In this document: positions 39,013 through 50,232 of the stretch, one piece after another | Position numbering within the stretch: the first letter of the stretch is position 1 | Layout: every line of letters begins with the position of its first letter | Assembly (NCBI GenBank): GCA_014529385.2 | Contig: CM043958.1 | Location: 87,770,525 to 87,834,524, forward strand | From: Adiantum capillus-veneris | Lineage: Eukaryota; Streptophyta; Polypodiopsida; Polypodiales; Pteridaceae | Direction of reading: 5' to 3' | Length of the DNA: 64,000 nt | The notes under the pieces: generated by a model | The model's input: only the letters and a program-made list of their open reading frames with translations | The model's database searches: none | What the model was told of the DNA's origin: nothing | Program-made: the position numbers and the translations under genes

Positions 39013-42000
39013 ATGGCGGAGGAAGGGAAGCTCAAGATTGAGAAGTTCAACGGCAAAAACTACCAACATTGGAAGATGCAGATTGAAGACTATCTCTACC
39101 AGAACGACCTCTATTTGCCACTAGGCGGTCTTGCGAAGAAGCCCGCAACAATGGCAGATGAAGCATGGATTGTTCTTGATCGAAAGGCACTGGGAACAAT
39201 TCGGTTAAGCTTGGCGTCAACGGTGGCCTTCAATGTTTCGGAGATGAAGACCACGGAGGACTTGATGAAGTCACTTGACGACTTCTACGAGAAACCATCG
39301 GCATCCAATAAGGTATTTCTTATGAAGCGCTTGTTCAATCTAAAGATGGCAGAGAATGGTTCAGTTGCAGAACACCTAAATGACTTTAACACAAACATAA
39401 GTCAACTTCGATCAGTGAAAATCAATTTCGATGACGAAGTGCGAGCTCTCCTTATACTATCATCTCTACCGGATAGTTGGGACAGCCTTGTGATGGCTGT
39501 AAGTAATTCTATCTCTGGCACAAATACTCTTAAGTTTGATGATGTTGTGGGTGTTCTCCTAAGCGAGGAAATGCGAAGGAGAAGCACAGGAGAATCATAA
39601 AGTGCTGCACTATCAATGGAAACAGGAGGAAGGCTTAAGGAGAGGTTCAAAAACCAAAAGGGTCGTGATCGCTCAAGGCGGAGCAAGTCACGCACAAAGT
39701 CAGTTCTTGAATTTTGGAACTGCGGCAAGAAGGGCCACGTCAAGAAGGATTTCTGGTACAAGAAGAAGAAGGAGACAGAGTCTCAAGACAACAAGCCAAC
39801 ATCGGAGGCCAATGTGGCAGGTAAAGTAGAGCAAGATGCTCTAATTCTCTCATTAGACAATGTGTCTAATTCCTGGATAGTAGATTCCGGGGCTTCATTC
39901 CATGCGACACCACACAAGCAACATTTCCAAGACTACACCAAAGGTAATTTTGGGTATGTATACTTGGGAGATGATGAAGCTTGTGAGATTGTCGGCAAAG
40001 GTACAGTTTCTGTCAAAACTGCTAACGGAAATGAATGGAAGCTTAAAGATGTTAGGCATGTTCCTTCTCTTCGCAAAAATTTGATCTCTACAGGACAATT
40101 GGACGATGAAGGTCACAACATTGCATTCGGAAACAAACGGTGGAAGATCTCAAAGGGATCTTTGGTGGTTGCCAAGGGTGAAAAAGTCGGTACACTTTAC
40201 TTGTGTACTGTTAGCACGCAACCTTCAGCTTGTGCAGCAACTACAGAAGTTGACAGTGCGGTGTGGCACTACCGACTTGGGCATATGAGTGCCAAAGGAA
40301 TGCAAATCCTTCAAACAAAGAAGCTTCTACCAGGTTTGAAAGAAGTGGACTTAGAGTTCTGTGAAGATTGTGTTTATGGTAAACAAAAGAGGGTAAAATT
40401 TCAAAAATCAGGAAATGAAAGAAAAAATAAAAAACTTGAGTTGGTTCATTCTGATGTTTGGGGTCCTGCAAGTACACCATCACTTGGTGGCTCATTGTAC
40501 TATGTAACATTCATAGACGATGCGACTAGAAAAACATGGGTTTATGTCATGAAGAATAAATCCGATGTGTTTTCCATATTTCAAAGGTGGAAAGCCTTTA
40601 TGGAGAATGAACCAGGTACCAAGGTAAAATGCCTCAGATCCGACAATGGAGGCGAATATTGCAGCCAAGCTTTTGAAAGCTTTTGTGCTAGCAATGGCAT
40701 TCAGAGGCAAAGGACAACCCCAAGGACACCTCAACAAAATGGGATTTCGGAAAGGATGAACAGGACAATCATGGAATGAGCACGAAGCATGGGGCTACAT
40801 GCAGGCCTACCGCTTGAGCTTTGGGCGAAAGCTGTAAGTACGTCTGTGTACTTAATCAATCGGTCACCCTCAACGGCATTGGATGGGGGAGTTCCAGAAG
40901 AGGCATGGACAGGTAAACCGGTGAAATATGCATTTCTCAAAGTGTTTGGGTGTGAGGCTTTCATGCACATAGATAGAAGCCTAAGATCAAAGTTAGATGC
41001 AAAGTCCAAAAAGTGTTTCTTCATTGGCTATGGAGAAGGAGACTTTGGGTATCGCCTATGGAATCCTGAAGATGGTAAAATCTTAAGGAGTAGGGATGTA
41101 ATTTTTAACGAAAAAAATATGTACAAAGATTACTTGGAAAGAAAACAAACAAAAGAAACAGGTGATGAGTACATGGAGCTTGAGGACGGTGAAGACTCAA
41201 GGACTGCAAACGGTGACAATGTGCAACAACGTCAACCAAATGAGGAGCCTCAACCTATTCCCCGAAGATCTACAAGAGCAAGTAGACCTCCAGAAAGGTT
41301 TGTTCCTTCCTTCAACCATCTCTTGATCTCAGATTCTGGAGAGCCGGAATCATATGAAGAAGCTATGCAACATGAATCCAAAGAAGAATGGACGAAGAGC
41401 ATGCAAGTGGAGATGGACTCACTACATCGCAACCAAACATGGGAGTTGGTTGTGTTGCTTAAAGGTAAGCGGGCACTTCAAAACAAATGGGTGTACAAGC
41501 TAAAGGAAGAAGAAGGTGGGAAGAAAAGGTACAAGTCTAAGCTTGTGGTAAAAGGTTTTCCTCAAAAGAAAGGTATTGAATTCAATGAAATATTTTCTCA
41601 TGTTGTAAAAATGAACTCAATTAGGCTTGTCTTAAGCCTTGTGGCTGCTCATGATCTAAATCTCGAGCAAATGGATGTAAATACGGCATTCCCTCACGGT
41701 GACTTAGAGGAGGAAATCTACATGCTTCAACCAAAGGGGTATGAAGTAAAAGGTAAGGAGAAAATGGTTTGCAGATTAAAGAAGAGCTTGTATGGTTTAA
41801 AGCAAGTATCAAGACAATGGTACTTGAAGTTTGATCGATGGATGTTGGATCATGGATTCACAAGATGCAACTCGGATCACTGCGTCTACACAGAGAATTT
41901 GGGAGATGGGAAATTCATCATCCTAATGTTGTATGTTGATGACATGTTGATTGCAAGTGCTAACATGCAGGACATCAAAGACCTAAAAGAGGAGCTGTCC

Positions 42001-42894
42001 AAATCTTTCTCAATGAAAGATTTAGGTGCTGCAAAGAGGATACTTGGTATGAAAATATCAAGGGACAGGACGAAGAAGACAATAAAGCTATCTCAAGAAG
42101 ATTACATCAAGAAGGTACTAGAAAGGTTTGCAATGCAAAATGCAAAACCAGTTTCTACACCTTTGGCTGGTCATTTTAAACTAATGAAGGATATGTGTCC
42201 AAAGACACAAGAGGAGATAGCCTATATGTCTAAAGTTCCATATGCTGCAGCTGTAGGTTCTCTAATGTATGCTATGGTCTGGACAAGGCCAGACATTGCA
42301 CATGCAGTGGGAGTTGTGAGTAGGTTCATGGACAACCCAGGTAAAGAGCATTGGCAAGCTGTGAAGTGGATACTTAGGTATCTAAAAGGGACAACAACAA
42401 ATGATTTGTATTTTGGAGGAACTGATATTTTTCTAGAAGGGTATGCTGATGCAGATATGGAAGGTGACAAAGATACTCGAAGGAGCACTACTGGCTATGT
42501 GTTCACGGTTGGAGGCACAGCAGTAAGCTGGGCTTCAAAGCTGCAGAAAGTGGTTTCACTTTCTACCACGGAAGCAGAGTATGTAGCAATGACGGAGGCA
42601 AGCAAAGAAATTCTGTGGCTTCACAGATTCTTAGAAGAGCTTGGATTCAAACAAGAGAATTGTGTCTTGTACAGTGATAGCCAAAGCGCTATCCATCTTG
42701 CGAAGAACTCAGCCTTTGATTCAAGGACAAAGCACATTGAGGTGAGATATCACTTCATACGCACTCTTTTGGAAGAGGGACAACTAAAGCTAGGAAAGGT
42801 GCATACAAGTGAAAATCCTGCAGACATGTTTACAAAGGTGGTCAACAAGGAGAAGTTGAGATTTTGCTCATCTTCAATCGGCATTCAAGGATAA
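39013..42894 (+). pseudogene. Outer copia gag-pol polyprotein (two in-frame stops)
   Basis: One continuous frame from MAEEGKLKIEKFNGKNY. Gag (UBN2 type) is followed by a degenerate knuckle WNCGKKGHVKKDFW (first and last Cys are lost to Phe), protease IVDSGASFHATP, integrase H-x-H zinc region then HSDVWGP, FIDDATRKTWVY and RSDNGGEY, reverse transcriptase with YVDDMLIA, and RNase H (YADADMEGDKDTRRSTTGY, STTEAEYVA, HIEVRYHFIR). It ends with TAA at 42892. Stops: TAA at 39598 between gag and the knuckle, and TGA at 40777 in integrase where Arg CGA is expected. All catalytic motifs of PR, INT, RT and RH that I can see are kept. Confidence 0.95.
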
Positions 42895-42954
42895 GAAGCT
42901 AGAATGGAAAGCAGTCACACGTTTGGTTTGGAGATCAGTCTCCAAGTGGGAGAT

Positions 42955-43544
42955 TGTTAAGTATGGAGCCTGATTTACCCTTGTAATTTTCTGTGGTAAA
43001 AGCGCACATTTGTAAGGCCCCCATTATGAGGAGAAGCCATCGTGCGTGAAGGAAAATCACTCACCGGAAACCAAAATTTTCACGGACAAGAATCAGGGGC
43101 AACACTTTTTTTTTCACCGGAATATTATGGCCGGACGGCGGCCGGAAAGTGGTCGGAAAAAAACCGGTCGGTTGGCCGGTGGCCGGTAGTCAATGGCCGA
43201 TGGCCGGTGGTCGGTGGTCGGAAGTCAATGGCCGGTGGCCGGTGGCCGAATTCAATGGCCAGTGGCCGAATTCAAAAGCTGACTTGTCTTCTCAAGGGCG
43301 GCCACACATGGGCGGATTGGAGGGTCCGATTTGGACTTATTCGCACAAGGGCGGCTACACATGGCTGTCTCTCATAAGAGAGGGCAGCCCTTTTGGCCTA
43401 TAAAAGGAGGCCAATTCTACACACATTTCATGGTGTGAAGTTGATGCAACAAGGTGAGTGTGAGGTGGTGAGAGTGAAGCAAGGCGGGAGCTCCATTAAG
43501 GGTATAATCCCTTTGTAAACTACTTCTTGTTTTGAAGTACTAAA
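42955..43544 (+). repeat. Outer copia 3' LTR, first part
   Basis: It matches 38170 onward with small deletions in the GC-rich repeat block. It breaks at GTACTAAA where the second copia element begins. Confidence 0.95.
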
Positions 43545-43823
43545 TGTAGACATGTAGTAGTGTTAGTGTGTATACGCGCTTCACCAAGGGCACTTTTCTC
43601 CCACTGGGTTTTTCCCCCTGGACATCCGGTGTGAAAGGACACCTTATCACTTAGGGTTTCATATAAGCTTTGTAGCTTCGAGTTTGTATATACATTATTA
43701 TTCCAATATAGAGAGAGAGACTACAGAGATCTCGTACACAAGCTCTGTGTCTTCTCCTTCTCCATCTTCTTCCTACTCTGAGTTGCTGTCTTCCTTCTGT
43801 TTCCTGTTTCATCATCTTCAACA
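43545..43823 (+). repeat. Inner copia 5' LTR (279 bp)
   Basis: It begins TGTAGACATGTAGTAGTG and ends CATCATCTTCAACA, with an AT-rich TGTATATACATTATTA stretch that could act as a TATA region. Confidence 0.96.
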
Positions 43824-43825
43824 AT

Positions 43826-43837
43826 TGGTATCAGAGC
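43826..43837 (+). other. Primer-binding site, initiator Met tRNA
   Basis: TGGTATCAGAGC two bases after the inner 5' LTR. Confidence 0.93.
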
Positions 43838-44222
43838 AAGGTGATTTCCAGAGCCTCTACTTGCGTTTTCGCGTCCGCGCGCGCAATCGCAGTTTTCAGG
43901 CAGTTTTCGGAAAATTTCCTTCGGGGAGCATCCTCGACGTTCCGGGAGTATTCTGAGCAGGTGACCTGCCGTTTTACCCCCCTTTCGAAGCCGTTCAAGC
44001 CCTCAGAATTTTGTTCTGAGCAGCGTAGCAGAAGCTACTTTTCGGAGGCGTTTAGATCAAGAGGGTGTGCTTTTTGACAGATTTTCTTCAGGTAAACAGT
44101 TCTTTTGGGAAGCAGCTTGTCTTAGCTTTGTGCTGAGATTTTGTGTAGAGTTTTTCTTGGATTGGAGAGGAGATTTGTGAATCTCTTGGAGGTTCTTTTG
44201 CTCTCTTGTGTGCATCTACAGT

Positions 44223-47200
44223 ATGGCTCAATCTACGGAGAAAGAGATTTTTGGTGCGTTTACATCCGAAGACAAATTGGATGGTACCAACTATTCTCTT
44301 TGGTCTTTTATGGCAAAAAATGTTTTGGTTGGTAAAGGATTGTGGGATTATGTATCTGGAGATGAAGTTCATCCAGGTAGCATTGCACCTGCCACGCCTG
44401 GTCGTGGTGCAGCTGGTGGTGCAGGACCCTCACAAGTCACTCCAGAGCAAAAGAGATGGGATACTAAAGATGCACAGGCTATGGCTGTGATTGCCTTAAC
44501 CATAAAGAGGACAATCACACCACATATCAGATCTTGCAGAACTTCTGAGGATGCTTGGAACACTCTACAAGCTATGTTTGGAGGAAGAAACGCTGCCAGA
44601 ATAGAGTTTTTGAAGAAACAACTTGACAAAATACAGATGGACGAAGGTGACGATATTGTCGAGCATCTTACAAAAATCAGGGATCTTAAAGAGCAATTGC
44701 TTAGCATTGATGAAGTGATTCCAGAGAAGGACTTGGTTTCCAAAACACTCAATTCACTACCACCATCTTATTTGACTTTTCAGACTTCTTTGACTCTGTC
44801 TTTGCGAGCTAATCCTGACCCTCTTCATTTTGAAGAGTTAGTGGCTTTGCTATTGTAGGAGGATCAATCACGTAAGAACAAGTCTTTACAGGTGGATGGT
44901 ATGGATCATGCTCTTGTTGTACAGAACAAAAACAGGGGTAAAGAGAGTGCTCATTACTCCAAGTCTAGTGCAGGACAATCTTCAGAGAAGTCTAAAGGTG
45001 ATTCCGACAAGTCCAAGAAGAAAGGTAAATGTCACTACTGCAAGAAACCTGGTCACTACATTAGTGAGTGTAAAAAGCGAATTGCTAAACAAAAGAAGAA
45101 AGAGTCAAGTTTGGTTGTTTCAGCTTTTGGTGATTCTTCTACAGCTAAAGAAGAGTCTGCAAACTTTGTGCAGGATTCTTATGCTTTTGTAGTATGTTCA
45201 GATTTTTCTGCTTACAGTGTTGACAAGACACAAATGATTTGGTACTTTGATAGTGGTGCATCCAGGCATATTAGTTCAAGGAAGGATTTGTTTTGTTCAT
45301 TGGATGCAGCTCCAGCAGGAAAGAAGGTGACATGTGCAAATAATGCTTCTTATCCAATCAAAGGCGTTGGTAAGATTTTGATTACCATTTCAGATGGTTC
45401 AGATTTATGCTTGCCAGATGTCTTATATGTTCCAGGGATCAAGAAGAATTTGTTGTCTGTATCCTCTCTTGCAAAAAATGGTCTTCGGGTCATTTTTGAG
45501 GATGACAGATGTGTTGTAAGAGATCGAGAGAATGGTTATTCTCTTATCACTACAGGTACGCTGGAAAATGGGCTATTTGTGCTAGATCATTATGAACAGC
45601 AGATTCAGGTATGTATTGCAGAAACAAAGACTCAGGCCATGCAGGATGCTGAGTTGTGGCATTCTAGATTCGGGCATGTTAGTTATGGCAGTTTGATGAC
45701 TTTACAACGTCATAATATGGTGCATGATTTGTCTTTATTGGAGATGCCACCAAGACATGTATGTGAAGGTTGCGTTCTTGGAAAGATGCACAGATTTGCA
45801 TTTTTGCAGGATGGTTCAGTTAGTGCGACACGAAAGTTGCAGCTTGTACACAGTGATGTATGTGGTCCTATGAGGACGCCATCGATAGGAAGCAGCCTTT
45901 ATTTTGTGACCTTCATTGATGACTTTTCCAGGTTTTGTTGGGTGTATCCACTCAAAGCAAAGTCAGATGTGTTTGCAGTTTTTCAACATTATGTCGCCAT
46001 GGTTGAAAATGAAACAGGTTGCAAAGTACAGACTCTTCGTACCAATCGAGGAGGTGAATACATGTCAGGTGCATTTAAGGATTTTTTGGGAAAGAAAGGC
46101 ATTAAACACCAATGCACTATGCCATACACACCACAATAGAATGGTGTTGCAGAAAGGAAGAACAGGTCTTTAATGGAGACGGCTAGATGTATGCTCAAGG
46201 CTAAGAGTTTGCCTCATAAGCTATGGATGGAGGCAGTTGCTTGTGCAGCACATGTTTTGAAAAGGTGTCCTACTCGTGCCTTGAAGACCATTACTGCATA
46301 TGAAGCTTGGTATGACAAAAAACCTTCAGTCAGTTATCTTCGTGTTTTTGGTTGTCTTGCTTATGCTCACATCCCTTAGCAGTTACGTGGGAATCTTGAT
46401 GATAAGGCAATCAAATGTATATTTGTGGGGTACAGTAGTGGAAGTAAAGGTTATAGACTTTACAATCCTGCTACAAACAAGATTTTTGAAAGTCGTGATA
46501 TAATTTTTGCAGAAACTACTGCTCAACCTATGGTTGCCTTTGATGTACCTCATATGCAGACACATGATGTATTTGAAGGTTTGCTTCCTTCTTTTGTGGA
46601 GAATCAAGAATCACAACAGGTTGATAATCTTGATCAATCTTTTGATCAGCATGTGACACCTCATGATGTAGAGGAAATTGTGCGTGAAGAGCAAGAAGTT
46701 CTCAGGGAAGAAAGAACCTTGCCTAAATGGGTTCAGAAAACTTTGCAGGATAGCAAGTTGGATGCACCATTGCCACGAAAAACACGTGCTGGTACTACTT
46801 TTGGCAGAGAGTAAGTAGATTTGGATTGCTTTAGCACTCTTTGTGATGCAGATGAGCCTGATTCATCTGAACAAGCTTTAGAGTGTGTTCAGTGGAAAGA
46901 TGCTATGCAGCAAGAAATTGATTCTATTCATAAGAATCATACATGGGATCTAGTGGACTTGCCTACAGGTAAAAAGCCTATTGGTACAAAGTGGGTTTTT
47001 AAGGTAAAAAGGAAACAAGATGGTACTGTTGACAGGTACAAAGCAAGGCTTGTGGCAAAAGGCTATGCGCAACAGAAAGGCATAGATTATGATGAAACCT
47101 TTGCTCCTACTTCTCGTGCGTCCACAGTTGGATCACTAGTTGCAATTGCTGCTCATCATGGTTGGAAAGTGCATCAGTTGGATATCAAAACTACTTTTTT

Positions 47201-48404
47201 GAATGGTGATTTGCAGGAAGAAGTTTATGTAAGTCAACCAAGTGGTTTTGTTGTAAAAGGTCAAGAGCAAAAGGTATGTACATTGCGTAAAGCTTTGTAT
47301 GGTCTCAAACAGGCTCCAAGAGCATGGTATGAGAAGATACAAACTTATTTGATTGGCCAGGGATTTCAGAATAGTCCAACAAAAAGTACTTTGTATGTCA
47401 AAAAGAGAGATGGAGTTCTCATTATGCTAACACTTTATGTGGATGATATGCTTCTTACAGGCAATAATGCAAATGAAATTGAAGCGTTTAAAGATGCTTT
47501 GAGAAAAACCTTTGAGATGTCTGATCTTGGTTTGCTACATTATTACTTGGGTATTCAGTTTGTGCAATCAGAGGATGGCATATACATGTTGCAGACAAAA
47601 TATTTGCATAAAATTTTGGACAAGTTTGGTATGCAAAATTGTAAGCCAATCTCTACACCCGTAGAAACTGGATCAAAGTTGAGCATGCATGATGCTGGAG
47701 AAACTTTTGATGTACATACTTATGCAGCAGCGGTTGGTTGCTTGATATATTTGGCAGGCAACACTCGTCCAGACATTCAATTTGGGGTTTCACAAGCAAG
47801 CAGATTTATGCACAGCCCAGGTATGCATCATTGGCAGGCTGTGAAGCGCATACTTTGTTACCTTTCAGGTACCCCTAATCTTGCCATGTTCTTTCCAAGG
47901 GGGGATATATATGGAAAGCACAGTTCTATGCAGCTTCTTGGTTACAGCGATTCAGATTGGGCTGGTGATTTTGACACACGACATTCCACAAGTGGCAATT
48001 GTTTTTTCTTGGGAAATGCATGTATATCTTGGCCAAGCAAGAAGCAACCCACAATGGCTACATCAACTTGTGAAGCTGAGTACAACGCAACTTTCACGGA
48101 AACAGTTGATTGTGTATGGATACGCAGGTTATTGGCAGATCTTTGTGAGTGTCAACAGGCACCCACTACCATTTTCACTAACAGTCAGAGTGCTATGGCA
48201 GTTGCAAGGAATCCAGTATTTCATGCAAGAACAAAGCACATAGAGGTTCACTACCACTATGTCAGGGAAAGGCTACATGCAGGGGAGATCACACTAACTT
48301 ACTGTCCTACATAGGATAACATTGCAGATCTATTTACGAAGGCGTTATCACGAGAAAAGTTTGAAGCTTTCCGAAAAGCTTTGGGATTACTCTCATACAC
48401 ATGA
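44223..48404 (+). pseudogene. Inner copia gag-pol polyprotein (five in-frame stops, no frameshift)
   Basis: A single frame of ~1390 codons starts MAQSTEKEIFGAF. Gag has KLDGTNYSLWSFM, CCHC knuckle CHYCKKPGHYISEC, protease YFDSGASRHISS, integrase HSDVCGP, FIDDFSRFCWVY and the catalytic Glu near GGEY, reverse transcriptase LYVDDMLLTG, RNase H SDSDWAGDFDTRHSTSG, TCEAEYNA and HIEVHYHYVRERL, ending LLSYT. Stops are at 44856 TAG, 46137 TAG, 46377 TAG, 46812 TAA and 48312 TAG. All five sit where Gln (CAG/CAA) is expected from the family (for example PQ-stop-NG in integrase). The frame is otherwise unbroken. Confidence 0.96.
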
Positions 48405-48451
48405 TGATCTGCTACCTTGTACGGATTCACACTATCACTACAGGGGGGATT

Positions 48452-48730
48452 TGTAGACATGTAGTAGTGTTAGTGTGTATACGCGCTTCACCAGGGGCAC
48501 TTTTCTCCCACTGGGTTTTTCCCCCTGGACATCCGGTGTGAAAGGACACCTTATCACTTAGGGTTTCATATAAGCTTTGTAGCTCTGAGTTTGTATATAC
48601 ATTATTATTCCAATACCGAGAGAGAGACTACAATGATCTCGTACACAAGCTCTGTGTCTTCTCCTTCTCCATCTTCTTCCTACTCTGAGTTGCTGTCTTC
48701 CTTCTGTTTCCTGTTTCATCATCTTCAACA
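48452..48730 (+). repeat. Inner copia 3' LTR (279 bp)
   Basis: The same length as the 5' LTR. It is preceded by the purine tract CAGGGGGGATT and followed by the target duplication ctaaa. Confidence 0.96.
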
Positions 48731-48735
48731 CTAAA

Positions 48736-48796
48736 GCCATTGAGTGGCTGCTTTCCCGTGGACGTAGCCCACATTGGGTGAACCACGTATATCGTG

Positions 48797-48843
<47 letters not shown>

Positions 48844-48890
48844 AAGTAATCTACTCAATTATCTATTTAGCTACGTCTTATTTCCTAACA
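48736..48890 (+). repeat. Outer copia 3' LTR, second part
   Basis: It continues the outer LTR from GCCATTGAGTGG to TTTCCTAACA, including a (CT)n run at ~48801-48838 that is longer than the 5' LTR run. Confidence 0.95.
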
Positions 48891-49074
48891 TACCCAAGCA
48901 CCTTTGGTGAACTCTTGTGGCACCCACTCATCATCTACACCTCTAGTGTTGTGGCATGCAAGTGCTGTGACCTCATCCTTTGGCCGCCTTTGCGAAGTAG
49001 AGTTGGCCATGGTTGAGCAAAGAAAACTAGGAGGAGGAGAAGGACCTTGCTTGTTGCTACAATGTACAGAGGAT

Positions 49075-49200
49075 AAAGTGATATGAGAAGGTGGATAACC
49101 CTTGTGGCAATGGGAGGAGAAGGTGGATAACCCTTGCTTCGTGTGGCAATGGGAGGAGAAGGTGGATAACCTTTGCTTGGTGTGGCAATGGAAGGTGGTA
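49075..49200 (+). repeat. Three short tandem repeats (GGAGAAGGTGGATAACC)
   Basis: Three direct copies of about 45 bp, each with GAGAAGGTGGATAACCYTTG and GTGGCAATGG. They lie just upstream of gene D's start on the opposite strand, so possibly in its promoter or leader. Confidence 0.8.
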
Positions 49201-49299
49201 GGGGAGGAGAGAGGAGCTTCCTTGCTGCAGCAATGGAGATGGTGTAGAGAGAGAGAGTGTTGGAGTAGAGGATGAGTGTGATGGTTGCAATCAAGGAGG

Positions 49300-49746
49300 G
49301 GTTGGAAAAGGGGTTCTAGAGAGAGAAAATCACTTTTTGCCTAATAACTACTTTTGGGGGAGCTCTGGATAGCAAAAAAATATTTTTCAAAAGTTTTTTT
49401 AAAAATTGAATTTGAGGGTTTTTGGGTGTACGTTTGGACTTTTTGAGGTCAAAAAATGCTTTTTTGACCATAAAATAGTTTTAGGGGGGTTTTAAGAAGA
49501 TGAAATTTGAGTTCTGAAAATTTTGAAAAATTTCAAATTTTTGGGATTTTTTTAAAACCGGATCAAAAAGGAGGGAAGTTGGAGGTTGTATGTGCCCCAC
49601 CCCCCCTCCCCCCCCCCCCCCCCCCACCCCATTTAAGAAGTGTAAGACTACTTTGTCCCCCTACATTTTTAAGGGCATAGAGTGTGTCCACCACCCTCTT
49701 CTCATTGGCTGGCCTCTAATTAACCTTAATCCCAAAGGGCCCCTAG
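49300..49746. other. Right subterminal region of the DNA transposon
   Basis: AT-rich with runs of T, plus a C-rich tract at about 49600-49630. No gene. It parallels the AT-rich left subterminal DNA at 29600-29860. Confidence 0.55.
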
Positions 49747-49768
49747 AGGGTTCATATTTTTCCTAATG
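49747..49768 (-). repeat. Right terminal inverted repeat of the large DNA transposon
   Basis: On - it reads CATTAGGAAAAATATGAACC, the partner of 29445-29466. Confidence 0.8.
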
Positions 49769-50232
49769 TTAAGAACTCAATCTACAATTATAGCTCACAG
49801 ACATGTAGTCACAAACCACAGCAAAACTGACAATGCTTAAACTTGAATTAAAGAGCAAAGAGAGAGGAACACAATGCATGTTTCAAAATTAAAAATGGAT
49901 TACCCAATCATTAGTTGCGATGATTACAAGTTGGAGCTTTGTAGTCGCTTGAGCGTACGCATAGTAGAGCTCTTTCTTCTCTAAAGATAAGCCTTCTTTC
50001 ACATTAAGGTTATTGGCCTTTATACCTAGGGCATTCTAAATGGCCACTGGCTGACTCATGGACCTTTACAAATATCATTACAGTATTACAACTCAGGGAA
50101 TGGATCCATTACTCTTGAATCAAGATTTACACAGAGTATTACTACACTAGCTCAAAAAACTAATAGAGAACAAAGGTGGTGTCTGGCTACGTGTCCGACC
50201 AGTTGGGTGCTCGTTCAATCTGTCCTCAAATA
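49769..50232 (-). repeat. Inverted gypsy LTR, right part
   Basis: It is the reverse complement of the LTR first half, ending CCTCAAATA where CCTCAAACA is expected. It joins 29444 to complete one LTR. Confidence 0.85.

Larger units (their letters stand above)
43545..48730 (+). mobile_element. Ty1/copia element (inner), complete with LTRs
   Basis: Two 279-bp LTRs (43545-43823 and 48452-48730, TGTAGACATG to CTTCAACA), target duplication ctaaa at 43540-43544 and 48731-48735, PBS at 43826, polypurine CAGGGGGGATT before the 3' LTR. Length 5186 bp. The LTRs differ at about 7 positions (~97.5% identity by eye). It belongs to a copia family different from its host, with an unrelated LTR and gag. Confidence 0.97.
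38170..48890 (+). mobile_element. Ty1/copia element (outer), 3' LTR split by a second copia
   Basis: 5' LTR 38170-38939 and 3' LTR 42955-43544 plus 48736-48890. Target duplication taccc at 38165-38169 and 48891-48895. PBS at 38942, polypurine GTGGGAGA before 42955. The interior encodes one gag-PR-INT-RT-RH frame with two stops. The LTRs appear ~96% identical by eye, so insertion is fairly young. It disrupts gene D. Confidence 0.97.
36935..49010 (-). pseudogene. Gene D of the DNA transposon, split by a copia insertion; product unknown
   Basis: Exon 1 starts at ATG 49010 (MANSTSQRRPKDEV), reaches GAWV at 48896, and resumes at 38164 with YMQPSAIGPHRVRNR on the far side of the copia element. Its 5-bp target duplication taccc lies inside the codons. 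The exon ends near 37976. A second exon from ~37890 to 36935 is open for >310 codons (from VEEQPLHSLFG to MDGTMLSIL) with no stop. I recognise no domain. The long intact second exon suggests recent function in the family. Confidence 0.6.
29445..49768. mobile_element. Large DNA transposon with transposase-like and histone H3-like genes
   Basis: The ends are inverted: CATTAGGAGAAATATGAACC at 29445 and, on -, CATTAGGAAAAATATGAACC from 49768. A shared GGGATTAAGG lies 50-60 bp inside the left end and ~40 bp inside the right. It sits within an LTR whose uninterrupted form at ~18.09 kb gives the empty site, so the ends are known to within ~3 bp (duplication 1-3 bp, uncertain in a T run). Total length is 20.3 kb, or ~9.6 kb once the 10.7-kb nested copia pair is removed. 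CATTA ends resemble CACTA-group termini. It carries at least four genes in two convergent pairs. Confidence 0.82.

Noticed and set aside
43042-43403. Short proteins in the GGCCGGTGG region
   Set aside because: They lie in LTR U3 repeats, are duplicated in both LTRs, and differ in frame and length between the copies.
11844-48314. TAA/TAG reassigned to Gln in this organism
   Set aside because: The same elements end at TAG (15131) and TAA (42892) at the expected protein ends, and many frames have stops at other residues. C-to-T decay explains the data better.
29000-50232. Solo LTR inserted by normal integration
   Set aside because: The flanking five bases differ and the forward LTR does not resume afterwards, so an inversion or recombination is more likely.
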